Assembly: GCF_042466685.1 (NCBI RefSeq)
Contig: NZ_CP170448.1
Coordinates: forward strand, 372,001-436,000
Length of the DNA stretch: 64,000 nt
Reading direction: 5' to 3'
DNA from: Vreelandella sp042466685
GTDB lineage: Bacteria > Pseudomonadota > Gammaproteobacteria > Pseudomonadales > Halomonadaceae
Position 1 is the stretch's first letter; the number at the start of each line of letters is the position of its first letter. The notes beneath the pieces were generated by a model that had not been told where the DNA came from, made no database searches, and saw only the letters and a list, made by a program, of their open reading frames with translations. Positions 29,301 to 37,658 of this stretch are shown here, piece by piece. The translations under genes were made by a program, and so were the position numbers.

Positions 29301-29876
29301 GTGCTGCTACAACGCGATAAAAGTTTGCTGTTAATGGTCGATTTCCAGGCGGGCCTGCTGCCTGTGATCGATGGTGGTCAAGAAGCCGTTAAGGAAGCAG
29401 CTTGGCTAGGGGAAATGGCGTGCTTGCTTGAGGTGCCGGTATGGTTAACAGAACAGTCTCCAGAGAAACTGGGAGGCTCCTCGGCAACCCTGCTGACCTG
29501 CTTGAATGACTATCAGCTTTGGCAGAAGCAGCATTTTGGGGCCATGGCGGAAGCTGAATTTCGTGAAGCACTAAACGCAACGGGAAAAACGCAGATCGTA
29601 CTGTGTGGAACGGAAGCACATATCTGCGTGCTGCAAACGGGATTAGGGCTATTAGACGCAGGCTACGAGCTTTACTGGCTGAGTGATGCCTCTGCCAGTC
29701 GTCGGCCGCAAGAGGCTGCGTTTGCCCGAGAGCGCGCCTGCGCAAGGGGGGCTGTGGCGGTGACAGCGGATATGGTGGCTTATGAGTGGCTACAGCGCTG
29801 CGACACAGCGCTGTTTAAAGAGGCGCACCAGCGGTTTTTGAAGCCACGTTCAGCTCGCCCCGTACGTTTCTTCTAG
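29301..29876 (+). CDS. Isochorismatase-like (cysteine) hydrolase
   Basis: A 191-residue hydrolase of the isochorismatase/nicotinamidase superfamily. The Asp-Lys-Cys triad is readable: Asp14 in LMVDFQAGL, Lys76 in WQKQHFGA, and Cys109 in GTEAHICV. It lacks the metal-binding histidines of true nicotinamidases, which fits the YcaC/isochorismatase-like branch whose substrates are mostly unknown. Start is GTG after GGGGTG. A family annotation is safe, a reaction is not. Confidence 0.85.
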   Translation: MLLQRDKSLLLMVDFQAGLLPVIDGGQEAVKEAAWLGEMACLLEVPVWLTEQSPEKLGGSSATLLTCLNDYQLWQKQHFGAMAEAEFREALNATGKTQIVLCGTEAHICVLQTGLGLLDAGYELYWLSDASASRRPQEAAFARERACARGAVAVTADMVAYEWLQRCDTALFKEAHQRFLKPRSARPVRFF

Positions 29877-29891
29877 GCTGTTTGCCTCGCT

Positions 29892-30671
29892 CTAGCGATC
29901 ACTCTCCTTGCGAGTGAAAACGAAGGTATCACCCTCGGATGCCGAGGCATCGAAACGATAGCCTGCTACATCGAATGCTTTGAGTTGTTCTGGGTCGTTG
30001 ACCTGTTGCTGAATCAGCCAGGCACTCATGAGTCCGCGGGCCTTTTTGGCGTAGAAGCTGATGATTTTAAAGGTGCCGTTTTTCTCATCTTTAAACACCG
30101 GCGTAATGACCCGAGCATTAAGCTGCTTGGTGTCTATCGCTTTGAAATACTCATTCGAAGCGAGATTCACCAGCACGTCAGAGCCGCTTTCAGTAATGGC
30201 CTCATTGAGCGCAGGCGTTAGTAGTGGCTTCCAGTAGGCATATAAATCCTTACCGGCACTGTTGGAAAGCTTAGTGCCCATCTCTAGCCGATAGGGCTGA
30301 ATCAGATCCAGGGGCCGTAGCAGGCCATATAAGCCGGAGAGTATGCGCAAGTGGGACTGCGCATAACGGTTCTCTGCTTCGCTGAACCTTTCCGCTTGGA
30401 GGCCGGTATAGACGTCGCCCTGAAAAGCCTGCGCAGCGGGCTTGGCATTGCTCAGCGTGAAAGGGGGGCGCCACTCCTCAAAACGCGCCGCATTCAGCCC
30501 CGCCAATTTATCGCTGATGCCCATAAGTTCACTGATTTGCTGGGGCGAGTAGTCGCGCAAAATAGTGATCAGCGCTTGGCTGTGCTTTAGAAAGTCAGGT
30601 TGTGTCACCTGCTCAGTGGTCGGTGGGGTTTCAAAATCCAGCGTTTTAGCGGGAGAGATAACGCTCAGCAT
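29892..30671 (-). CDS. yaaA: Peroxide stress protein YaaA
   Basis: A 259-residue YaaA/DUF328 protein. The N-terminal MLSVISPAKTLDFETPP, the middle RILSGLYGLLRPLDLIQPYRLEMG and VNLASNEYFKAID are family hallmarks. In E. coli YaaA is induced by OxyR and lowers free iron during hydrogen peroxide stress; it also binds DNA. AGGAG precedes the ATG. It is convergent with the isochorismatase-like gene, 15 bp apart, with no terminator seen between. Confidence 0.94.
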   Translation of the reverse strand: MLSVISPAKTLDFETPPTTEQVTQPDFLKHSQALITILRDYSPQQISELMGISDKLAGLNAARFEEWRPPFTLSNAKPAAQAFQGDVYTGLQAERFSEAENRYAQSHLRILSGLYGLLRPLDLIQPYRLEMGTKLSNSAGKDLYAYWKPLLTPALNEAITESGSDVLVNLASNEYFKAIDTKQLNARVITPVFKDEKNGTFKIISFYAKKARGLMSAWLIQQQVNDPEQLKAFDVAGYRFDASASEGDTFVFTRKESDR

Positions 30672-30712
30672 TGCATGCTCCTAAGGCCATCATAAGTGAA
30701 CGTAGTATACCA

Positions 30713-30734
30713 AGCCTCGGCCAAGGCCGAGGCT
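30713..30734 (-). terminator. Inverted repeat after the aldo/keto reductase gene
   Basis: A perfect 10-bp inverted repeat AGCCTCGGCC/GGCCGAGGCT with a 2-nt centre lies 60 bp past the reductase stop. The T tract on the minus strand is poor (TTGG), so it is only a weak terminator candidate. Confidence 0.35.
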
Positions 30735-30794
30735 ATAGCTTCGATAGTTCTGGCGGAGCCGCTTACTGCCTACAGGCGGGGCTCAGCAGTAGCT

Positions 30795-31826
30795 TTAAGG
30801 GCAGGGATTCGGCATGCGGCGGTGAATATCTTCGATTGCCTCTAACACTTCGTTATCCAGTTTTAGGCTCTCGCTGGCAAGGTTGCTTTCCAACTGCTCC
30901 ATTGTGGTGGCACCAATGATATTGCTGGTTAAAAAGCTGCGTGAGTTAACAAACGCCAGCGCCATTTGCGCGGGATCTAACTCGTGCTTCTCAGCAAGCG
31001 CAACGTAAGCCTGAGTGGCGGCTTCGGCTTCAGGCGAGGTGTAGCGCTTAAAGCGTTCATACAGCGTCAGGCGGCCTTTAGGTGGCTGCGCACCGTTGAG
31101 ATATTTACCCGAGAGCACACCGAAACCTAGCGGCGAGTAGGCTAATAAGCCAACCTCTTCACGGTGGGCTATTTCAGCCAAGCCGACTTCAAAGGAGCGG
31201 TTAAGAAGGTTATAAGGATTTTGAATAGACGCCACGCGGGGTAAATCCAGCTTCTCGGCGAGCTGCAGTGAGCGCATTACGCCCCAAGGGGTATCATTAG
31301 AGAGCCCTATAGCCCGCACCTTGCCGGCATCAACCAGCTCTTTCAGCGCAGAGAGCGTCTCTTCTAACGGCGTCGCGTCTTCATCTTCGCTATGCACGTA
31401 ACCCAGTTTGCCAAAGAAGTTGGTTTGCCGGTCTGGCCAGTGCAGTTGGTAAAGATCAACGTAATCGGTATTCAAGCGCTCCAGGCTGGTGTTAATGGCC
31501 TGATGAATATGCTCACGGGTTAAGCGCGGCCCGCCGCGGATATGGTCAAGTCCTGGGCCTGCGGCTTTGGTGGCTATGATGAGATCGTCTCGGGCGCCGC
31601 GCTGCTTTAGCCAACTGCCGATATAGCGTTCCGTCAGGCCCTGGGTCTCGGCCATGGGTGGGACGGGGTACATTTCTGCGGTATCAATAAAGTTGATGCC
31701 AAAGGCCACTGCCCGGTCAAGCTGCTCGTGGGCTTCGGCTTCGCTATTTTGCTCGCCAAACGTCATCGTGCCTAAGCAGAGTCGACTTACCTCCATGCCG
31801 GTTCTGCCAAGTGGGCGCGTTTGCAT
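30795..31826 (-). CDS. Aldo/keto reductase, Tas-like
   Basis: A 343-residue NADPH-dependent oxidoreductase of the AKR superfamily, close in layout to E. coli Tas. Seen: RPLGRTGMEVSRLCLGTMTFG, catalytic DTAEMYP (Asp, Tyr), LIIATKAAG (Lys), LYQLHWPDR (His), SNDTPWGVM and the cofactor region GATTMEQLESNL. ATG 31826 is chosen for AAGGAG six bases upstream; the frame extends 11 codons further. Natural substrate unknown. Confidence 0.88.
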   Translation of the reverse strand: MQTRPLGRTGMEVSRLCLGTMTFGEQNSEAEAHEQLDRAVAFGINFIDTAEMYPVPPMAETQGLTERYIGSWLKQRGARDDLIIATKAAGPGLDHIRGGPRLTREHIHQAINTSLERLNTDYVDLYQLHWPDRQTNFFGKLGYVHSEDEDATPLEETLSALKELVDAGKVRAIGLSNDTPWGVMRSLQLAEKLDLPRVASIQNPYNLLNRSFEVGLAEIAHREEVGLLAYSPLGFGVLSGKYLNGAQPPKGRLTLYERFKRYTSPEAEAATQAYVALAEKHELDPAQMALAFVNSRSFLTSNIIGATTMEQLESNLASESLKLDNEVLEAIEDIHRRMPNPCP

Positions 31827-32072
31827 TTTCATCTCCTTCATAAGGCGGAATTGCCACAAGATAAGCCACTATTACCCAGATGGTAAACGGCGTATGAATG
31901 GCATGTTAGCGAGGCTCTTTGCAAGCAGCAAATTAATGGGGTTGAGTCGTCGCAAAGGCAGGCGTATGCTTGCCAGCCCATCGACCGGCTAAAGGCCGGT
32001 TTCTCGTGTGGTTGGCAGCTATTTTTGTGACTGCTAGCCCAAGATTCCAACAGACAGGCAGGGTGGTTTGCC

Positions 32073-32567
32073 ATGCTGCAGGCATCAACGTTATTTACTC
32101 GGCTAGAGTTTCGCCTAGCTGAACGGCTGTTTCATAATCACTGGTTGTTGCCGCGATCAAAGCGCACCCAGCGTTTAACGATGTGCTTATTTAAGCGCTG
32201 TGCGGAGGCGGGTCACCCTGACGCGCTCTCTGTTTATGGCCATATGTTGTTTCATCGCAGTCAGACGCCCCAGGACAAAGCGCGCGGTGCGCGATACGTT
32301 CTGGAAGCGGCGCATGCCGGGGATGTAAAGTCACAGTACCAGGTGGCACAAATCCACGAGCACGGCTGTGCTCAATACCCGCGCCGCGAAGACTATGCGG
32401 TCACGTGGTACGCCCGTGCCGCTCAATCGGGGCACTATCTTGCGGCGGAGCGGCTTGCCCGCGCTTATCGCCTGGGTGAGTTAGGCTTGGCGGTAGATGG
32501 CGAGCGAGCGGCTTACTGGCAGCGACAGGCGGATCAGCCGACACTAAATGATGTGGCCGCTGCATGA
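32073..32567 (+). CDS. Sel1-like repeat protein
   Basis: A 164-residue cytoplasmic protein made of about three Sel1-type helical repeats, with the pattern A-G-(x)2-(D/S)A...YG/A...L: CLFKRCAEAGHPDALSVYGHML, YVLEAAHAGDVKSQYQVAQI, WYARAAQSGHYLAAERLARAY. No signal peptide. Such alpha-solenoids act as protein-binding scaffolds. The downstream exonuclease gene starts 34 bp later, so they may share a transcript. Confidence 0.8.
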   Translation: MLQASTLFTRLEFRLAERLFHNHWLLPRSKRTQRLTMCLFKRCAEAGHPDALSVYGHMLFHRSQTPQDKARGARYVLEAAHAGDVKSQYQVAQIHEHGCAQYPRREDYAVTWYARAAQSGHYLAAERLARAYRLGELGLAVDGERAAYWQRQADQPTLNDVAAA

Positions 32568-32601
32568 AGCGTTACCGCATTTTGATTGAGTGAGGAAGGT
32601 T

Positions 32602-33114
32602 GTGTCCGAGACGCTACCCACAGTGCTAGATATTGAAGCGTCCGGATTTGGGCGTGGCAGTTATCCCATCGAAGTAGGCATCGCCCGCGCTGATGGGAGC
32701 TGCTGCGCTTTTCTCATTCAACCGCTGGAGGAGTGGACGCACTGGGATCCCAAGGCCGAACTGCTGCACGGCATCACCCGTGAGCGCCTTATTCAAGAGG
32801 GCTACCCGGTACGCCAGGTCGCCCACTGGCTGAACGATGAACTGCGCGAGCTGGGTAAGGCGTACAGCGATAGCTGGGGATACGATAACACCTGGCTATC
32901 GCTGCTCTTCCATCACGCGGGCATGCTGCCGCGTTTTCGCCTTGAGGCGCTAAGAATTCTGCTTAGCGAGGAGCAGCAGGCAGTGTGGAGCGACACCAAA
33001 GAAGCGCTGATCGCCGCACAAGGTATTCACCGCCACCGGGCAGGAGAAGATGCCCGCTTACTGCAGCTGACCTATCAGCATACCCGCAGGCTCACCGAGC
33101 ACCCGGGACGTTAG
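32602..33114 (+). CDS. DEDDh-type 3'-5' exonuclease domain protein
   Basis: A 170-residue stand-alone exonuclease of the RNase T/DnaQ fold. Exo I is TVLDIEASGFG (Asp10, Glu12), the middle contains SWGYDNTWL (Asp), and the C-terminal Exo III is HRAGEDARLL with the histidine and aspartate of DEDDh enzymes. GTG 32602 follows GAGGAAGG closely; a GTG four codons earlier is also possible. Nucleic-acid substrate unknown. It is convergent with the LOG gene, 21 bp apart. Confidence 0.82.
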   Translation: MSETLPTVLDIEASGFGRGSYPIEVGIARADGSCCAFLIQPLEEWTHWDPKAELLHGITRERLIQEGYPVRQVAHWLNDELRELGKAYSDSWGYDNTWLSLLFHHAGMLPRFRLEALRILLSEEQQAVWSDTKEALIAAQGIHRHRAGEDARLLQLTYQHTRRLTEHPGR

Positions 33115-33135
33115 TAACTCTCCCTCTCATCAGCT

Positions 33136-33678
33136 TTATAGTTTGGCTTCAAGCGCCTCAAGCAAGTCATGGGGTGACGGCGCGTCTAACAGCATCTCGC
33201 GGGTGGGAGATGCTAAAAAGCCATGATTAACCGTGCTGTCTAAAAAATTCAGTAGCGGCGAATAGAACTCGTCAATGTTCAGCAACCCCATGGGTTTTTC
33301 ATGCAGGCCCAGATAGCCCCATGTCCATATTTCAAACAGCTCTTCCAAGGTGCCGATCCCGCCAGGTAAGGCGATAAAAGCGTCGGCATTGGCCGCCATG
33401 GTGGCTTTGCGTTCGTGCATATTGCGCACCCGAATCAGCTCACTTAAGCCAAAGTGGGCCTGTTCGCGCTCCACCAGGTGGTCGGGCATGACACCAATGA
33501 CTTCACCACCAGCCTCAAGTGCTGCGTTAGCCAGCTCGCCCATCAGGCCAACGCGTGCCCCGCCATACACCAGCGTGTGGCCGCGTTCAGCGAGCGTGCG
33601 TCCCAGTTGATTGGTCGCCTGGCGGAAGGCAGGGCTGTTACCTTCACGGGAGCCAAGATAAACGCAAATTCGAGCCAT
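33136..33678 (-). CDS. LOG family nucleotide phosphoribohydrolase
   Basis: A 180-residue Rossmann-type protein of the LOG (TIGR00730) family. Motifs: YGGARVGLMG (39-48), MHERKATM (Arg90, Lys91) and PGGIGTLEE (105-113, catalytic glutamate). Family members cleave 5'-mononucleotides or cytokinin riboside 5'-monophosphates to the free base and ribose 5-phosphate. In a free-living halophile a purine-salvage or nucleotide-housekeeping role (as for PpnN-type enzymes) is more likely than hormone production, but this is inference. Confidence 0.9.
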   Translation of the reverse strand: MARICVYLGSREGNSPAFRQATNQLGRTLAERGHTLVYGGARVGLMGELANAALEAGGEVIGVMPDHLVEREQAHFGLSELIRVRNMHERKATMAANADAFIALPGGIGTLEELFEIWTWGYLGLHEKPMGLLNIDEFYSPLLNFLDSTVNHGFLASPTREMLLDAPSPHDLLEALEAKL

Positions 33679-33769
33679 TCGTTTATTCCCTGTCGTTAAA
33701 AAATGAACGTAACTAAAACCGTAGCCAAAAAGAAAACGAGATTACTACGAGGCTTAGGGTAAAAGGAGC

Positions 33770-34291
33770 TTAGGGTAAACAGCGGTCTACCTGGTAGTGC
33801 TCATCCATCCACTGCCCAATCACATTGTCACCGCAAAGGTGGTGGGCGTACTGGGTGTGCAGGCAGCGTATCTGGTGCCAGTTGCTGATTCCGCCAATAC
33901 CACGCTCGGTCATCACCTTGGTGTAACCTAGCTTAGCGACTTCTTCGCGCTGAGCATCGCTCATAGCGTCCCAGCGGGCGGTCACATAGTCGCGATGGCT
34001 CTGTTGGTAAGCCTCAAGAAATTCGGGCTCTTCCTGCAGGCGTTGCTCGAGTGCTTTGATAACCCCAACGGCTTCGATGCGGGAAATCTCAACTTTCAGC
34101 ACGTCGGAACAGAGCCAATACAGGGTGGGGAAGGGTTTACCATCGACAATCGGCGCCATACGCAGTACTAGCGGCGTACCTTCACCGTCGGTGGCGGCGA
34201 CCGCTTCGATACCACGCGGTGCGCGGCCAAGCTGCTGGGCAATAATGGCGAGCTGACGTTCGTCAGGCGCTTGGTTGGTGCGTATCACCAT
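33770..34291 (-). CDS. DUF501 domain protein
   Basis: A 173-residue cytoplasmic protein with the DUF501 pattern: IAQQLGRAPRGIEAVAA near the N terminus, MAPIVDGKPFPTLYWLCSD, and a Cys/His-rich C terminus (TERGIGGISNWHQIRCLHTQYAHHL). Function unknown. The conserved Cys and His residues could bind a metal. It is 12 bp downstream of the 34304-34606 gene, so they are probably cotranscribed. Confidence 0.82.
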   Translation of the reverse strand: MVIRTNQAPDERQLAIIAQQLGRAPRGIEAVAATDGEGTPLVLRMAPIVDGKPFPTLYWLCSDVLKVEISRIEAVGVIKALEQRLQEEPEFLEAYQQSHRDYVTARWDAMSDAQREEVAKLGYTKVMTERGIGGISNWHQIRCLHTQYAHHLCGDNVIGQWMDEHYQVDRCLP

Positions 34292-34303
34292 TGGGTTGGT
34301 CTC

Positions 34304-34606
34304 TCACGAACGGTCGTCTTGAACAAATTTAGTCGAGCGTCCAACGGCACGGAAAAAGCAGCGATTGAGCTGTTCAGGCGACGCGACATAGCACCACGTC
34401 CGCTCACAGTATTCAGCGGCTCGTGCCATTAGCACGTCATAAAGGCGATTGAAGGGGGCATCATAATCGTAGGGGTCGGCACCAAACAAGCGGATATGCG
34501 GATAGTCGGCAAAGCGCTCAATAAAATAGCGCTCAAGGTCTGCCTCCACGGCGCGATGCTGGGCGACGTTGTCAGGGTCTATCCAGAGATTGTAGCGGAT
34601 TGCCAT
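34304..34606 (-). CDS. Hypothetical protein, cotranscribed with DUF501 gene
   Basis: A 100-residue soluble protein rich in aromatic residues (about 14 Tyr/Phe/Trp) and with two cysteines (EYCERTWCYVA). No family recognised. The ATG has AGGAG eight bases upstream. Codon use resembles its neighbours and it lies tightly between the thioesterase gene and DUF501 on the same strand, which supports a real gene. Confidence 0.7.
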   Translation of the reverse strand: MAIRYNLWIDPDNVAQHRAVEADLERYFIERFADYPHIRLFGADPYDYDAPFNRLYDVLMARAAEYCERTWCYVASPEQLNRCFFRAVGRSTKFVQDDRS

Positions 34607-34647
34607 TATAAGGCTCCTGTTGCCCCGTCAGTGCGGGGCAGCGTCAA

Positions 34648-35055
34648 TCAGGCGGGCTCAGGCGCGTCTTGCAAGTGTGACGTTAGCGCCTCGCGTAGGT
34701 CACCCTCGATGGGCTTGGCGCACTTGGCCTGGTGGTCATACTGCACCATAACGGTATGCCCCAGGTTAGTGAGCTTGCCGTGCTGCCGCGCCTCTTGGGT
34801 CACTGTAAACGAGCTGGTGCCTAACCGCGTTAAGTAAGTCCGTATTTCGATATCGTGACCGTAAAACAGTTCAGCCCGGTAGTCGACCTCCATACGGGCC
34901 ATAATCAAGCGCCACTGCTTAGGGTTTAAGTCAGGGGTAAAGAGTTTGAACAAGTCGTTCCGGGCAAGCTCAAACCACGCTGGCAGGCGGGTGTTGTTAA
35001 TGTGCCCTAAGGCGTCGGTATCGTAAAAGGCGGGCTCAATGGTACGGGTAAACAT
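34648..35055 (-). CDS. Hotdog-fold acyl-CoA thioesterase
   Basis: A 135-residue 4-hydroxybenzoyl-CoA thioesterase-like protein. The catalytic signature YDTDALGHINNTR at 11-23 matches the YbgC-type Y-x-D-x-D-xx-G-H-x-N pattern, with the catalytic Asp in the first strand-helix turn. These hydrolyse short to medium acyl-CoAs; specificity cannot be read. AAGGACAAG precedes the ATG. Confidence 0.88.
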   Translation of the reverse strand: MFTRTIEPAFYDTDALGHINNTRLPAWFELARNDLFKLFTPDLNPKQWRLIMARMEVDYRAELFYGHDIEIRTYLTRLGTSSFTVTQEARQHGKLTNLGHTVMVQYDHQAKCAKPIEGDLREALTSHLQDAPEPA

Positions 35056-35154
35056 GGCTTGTCCTTGTTATTAAAAAAACAGCTATTAGTACGGGTAGTC
35101 GCAACGGCAACGCTCAGCATTAACCCAAGCAAGCGCTTGGTCAAGAGTTCTTGG

Positions 35155-35961
35155 TCAAGCGGTGCGGCGTTGATACCACGCGGTGAGTTGCATCCACACC
35201 AGTAGCCATAGCGTGGCAGCTACGAAGCCGGCCAATGTGCCCCATAGCAATCCCAGTGTGCTGTAAGTATAGGAAACACATAGCGTGTAACTCAGTAACG
35301 AGCCAAGTCCCATCGGGTAGTGTTTGATGACCGTCGCCACCGGTGCTGCCCCATGGTTCAGGTGTAGGATCAGCAAAAAAGGCAGCATCGTGACGGGAAA
35401 GGCGGCCAACGTCCCCGCCCAGGCGGGCGGCAGCCAGTGGGCAAGGCTGGTAATGGTAAATATGATCACGGTGGCAAGTGCCGCGCGGGCGGCAAGCGCC
35501 GGTAATGAAAATGCTCTGCTGGCGGGTATCCTGATATCAGTAATGTTGCGAAATAAGCCGCTGAACAGAGCAATGGCACACAGTGTCACCAGCGTGCCGC
35601 TTAGGCGCGTGAAGTTAAACTGAGCGAGCAGTGTGCTAACGGCGAGCCAAGCAACCAAACCGCCCGCCACGCCGCCAATAACACCTTTAACACCAGGCTG
35701 TCGTCCAGCCAGCCAATAACCGGCCCCTAGCGCCATTGTGGCCGTAAACCCCGCCAGAGTATGCACTGCGCTTTGGGTCGCAAACTGAGGGGAAATCTCC
35801 AAGCCGATAAAAAATAGCGCCAACGCCGTGCCTAATGGATAGCCCGCTAGCAGGCCTGCCATGCGCGGGCTAGCGCGCACCGCTATCGCGCCTAGCCCCA
35901 GCACCATGCTGATAGAGAGCCCTAATTTCGCTAGCTGCCAAGTGAGAGGGACTTCAATCAT
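35155..35961 (-). CDS. Multi-pass inner-membrane protein, unknown function
   Basis: A 268-residue protein with about eight hydrophobic helices and short loops; no cleavable signal peptide and no recognised domain. The small motif LLAGYPLGTALALFFIGLE early on and TLAAFPVTMLPFLLILH in the second half look like internally related G/P-containing helices, suggesting an ancient two-fold repeat as in many small transporters. Single gene, convergent neighbours absent. Not identified further. Confidence 0.72.
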   Translation of the reverse strand: MIEVPLTWQLAKLGLSISMVLGLGAIAVRASPRMAGLLAGYPLGTALALFFIGLEISPQFATQSAVHTLAGFTATMALGAGYWLAGRQPGVKGVIGGVAGGLVAWLAVSTLLAQFNFTRLSGTLVTLCAIALFSGLFRNITDIRIPASRAFSLPALAARAALATVIIFTITSLAHWLPPAWAGTLAAFPVTMLPFLLILHLNHGAAPVATVIKHYPMGLGSLLSYTLCVSYTYSTLGLLWGTLAGFVAATLWLLVWMQLTAWYQRRTA

Positions 35962-36016
35962 GCGGCGTAATCCTTGCTGTTATTGTTTGCGGGCTGTCAG
36001 ACTGTGGGCTCGTTAC

Positions 36017-36448
36017 TTAAACCAAGCGCAGGCCTTGCTGGTCGCGCCAAGCGGCTTCAAGGGCGTCTTGTAGAGGCGCTTGCAAGTGCGCGGGGAGCGA
36101 CTCCTGGGCCGCTTGCAGTGACTCAAACGAGCGGTTGCGCAACCAGCAGTACGCCCAGGCGCAAGCTTCGGCGTCGCTATCGGGGGTCGGACGAGCGGGC
36201 ATTTGATTAAGCAGAAAAACCGCCGTGCGCGGCGCCCATAGCGGCATTTCCCCTAGCTCATCTTGGCTCCACTGCTCAAGGGTGGCGCCGCTGGGCGTGG
36301 CGTCGGGGGTGCCTAATTTCGCTACCCGTGCTGTCTCAGCCAAAATAAGCGCTAGTTGGTCAGTATCCGCTTGGCCTAACGAGCGCCATTGCCGCAACAG
36401 CGCCGATAGCCCCGCCCGCATCTTGGTATAAAAGTCATCTTGCGGCAT
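36017..36448 (-). CDS. Hypothetical protein divergent from the C-S lyase gene
   Basis: A 143-residue (156 from the upstream start at 36487) soluble, mainly helical protein, rich in Ala, Leu and Gln. No family recognised. ATG 36448 gives MPQDDFYTKMRAGL; the farther ATG overlaps the start codon of the divergent lyase by two bases and has little ribosome-binding sequence, so the shorter form is preferred but not certain. Confidence 0.6.
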   Translation of the reverse strand: MPQDDFYTKMRAGLSALLRQWRSLGQADTDQLALILAETARVAKLGTPDATPSGATLEQWSQDELGEMPLWAPRTAVFLLNQMPARPTPDSDAEACAWAYCWLRNRSFESLQAAQESLPAHLQAPLQDALEAAWRDQQGLRLV

Positions 36449-36485
36449 GCTTGGCACAACCCCTATTGAATGAGTGAGATGTTTC

Positions 36486-37652
36486 ATGGCCTACGATTTT
36501 GCCACGCCTGTAGAGCGACGCCACCCAGAAGGTGGCTGGGCATCGCAAAAATGGCACCGCTACGGCGACGAGGTACTACCCCTTTGGGTCGCCGATATGG
36601 ATTTTCGCTCCCCGCCCGCGGTGATTGATGCGCTGCAGGCGCGAGTGGCCCACGGTGTCTATGGCTATGGCGAAGTGCCCGCTACGTTAACAGAAACCCT
36701 GTGTCAGTGGAGCGCCCACCACTATGACTGGCCTATTCAGTCGGCGTGGCAGCAGTGGCTGCCGGGCGTTGTGCCAGCGTTGCACTTGGCCGCGTTAGCG
36801 CTGACCGAGCCGGGCGACGGTGTATTGACGGTGGCGCCGATCTACCCGCCATTTTTAGACGTTGCCAAGCGCACCGGGCGACTACCCCAGCAGGCGATGC
36901 TGGCAGCGCCTTCAACACCCAATGAGCCTTGGCAGCTCGATATTGCTGCCTTGGAGGCCGCTATTACGCCACGTACGCGCTTGCTGCTATGGTGTCAGCC
37001 CCACAACCCTACGGGGCGTGTATGGCGGCATGAGGAGCTTGCCGCGTTGGCTGAGCTAGTGGAGCGCCACGACCTTTGGGTGGTCTCCGATGAGTTGCAC
37101 TGTGACCTGTTATTAGACGAAGGCGCCCAGCACCGCCCGTTAGCCGCGGCATTTCCTCAATTAGCGAAGCGCACCATTACGCTATGGGCACCGTCGAAAA
37201 CCTTTAATCTGGCGGGCTTAACCAGCGCTTGTGCGGTGATTCCCGATTCGGCACTGCGTGAGCGGTTTGCAGCGGCTACCAAAGGGTTACTTCCCGATGG
37301 CAACGTGCTCGGCTTGGTCGCGGCGGAAGCAGCGTATCGACATGGCGAGCCGTGGCGCCAGGAGCTGTTAAGCGTGCTACGTGAACATCGGGAGACGCTG
37401 CAGGCGCGGGTAGCGAGTTGGCCGGGGGTTACTTGGCGTGCGCCAGAGTCGACCTATCTTGCCTGGCTGGATATGCGCGAGGCAGGGCTAGGCGATGCGC
37501 CGCATAAGACGCTGCTAAAAGAGACGGGAGTCGCGCTTTCGGATGGGGCGGCCTTTGGCAGCCCCGGCTTTGTGCGGCTTAACTTTGGTACCACCGCTTC
37601 CCAGCTGGAAGCGGCGCTGTCGCGTATGGATTCCCTGCTGAAGGGGGATTGA
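36486..37652 (+). CDS. MalY/PatB family C-S lyase (cystathionine beta-lyase)
   Basis: A 388-residue PLP enzyme of the MalY/PatB group, which cleave cystathionine or cysteine conjugates to pyruvate, ammonia and a thiol. Seen: ADMDFRSPPAVIDAL near the N terminus, GYGEVPATL, WLPGVVPALHLA, CQPHNPTGRVW, SDELHCDLLL, and catalytic Lys238 in WAPSKTFNLAGL. ATG 36486 with GAG seven bases upstream is preferred to the ATG four codons earlier. This can supply the step after metX/metB-type sulfur transfer, though it may also serve D-cysteine or thiol metabolism. Confidence 0.88.
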   Translation: MAYDFATPVERRHPEGGWASQKWHRYGDEVLPLWVADMDFRSPPAVIDALQARVAHGVYGYGEVPATLTETLCQWSAHHYDWPIQSAWQQWLPGVVPALHLAALALTEPGDGVLTVAPIYPPFLDVAKRTGRLPQQAMLAAPSTPNEPWQLDIAALEAAITPRTRLLLWCQPHNPTGRVWRHEELAALAELVERHDLWVVSDELHCDLLLDEGAQHRPLAAAFPQLAKRTITLWAPSKTFNLAGLTSACAVIPDSALRERFAAATKGLLPDGNVLGLVAAEAAYRHGEPWRQELLSVLREHRETLQARVASWPGVTWRAPESTYLAWLDMREAGLGDAPHKTLLKETGVALSDGAAFGSPGFVRLNFGTTASQLEAALSRMDSLLKGD

Positions 37653-37658
37653 AAGCCC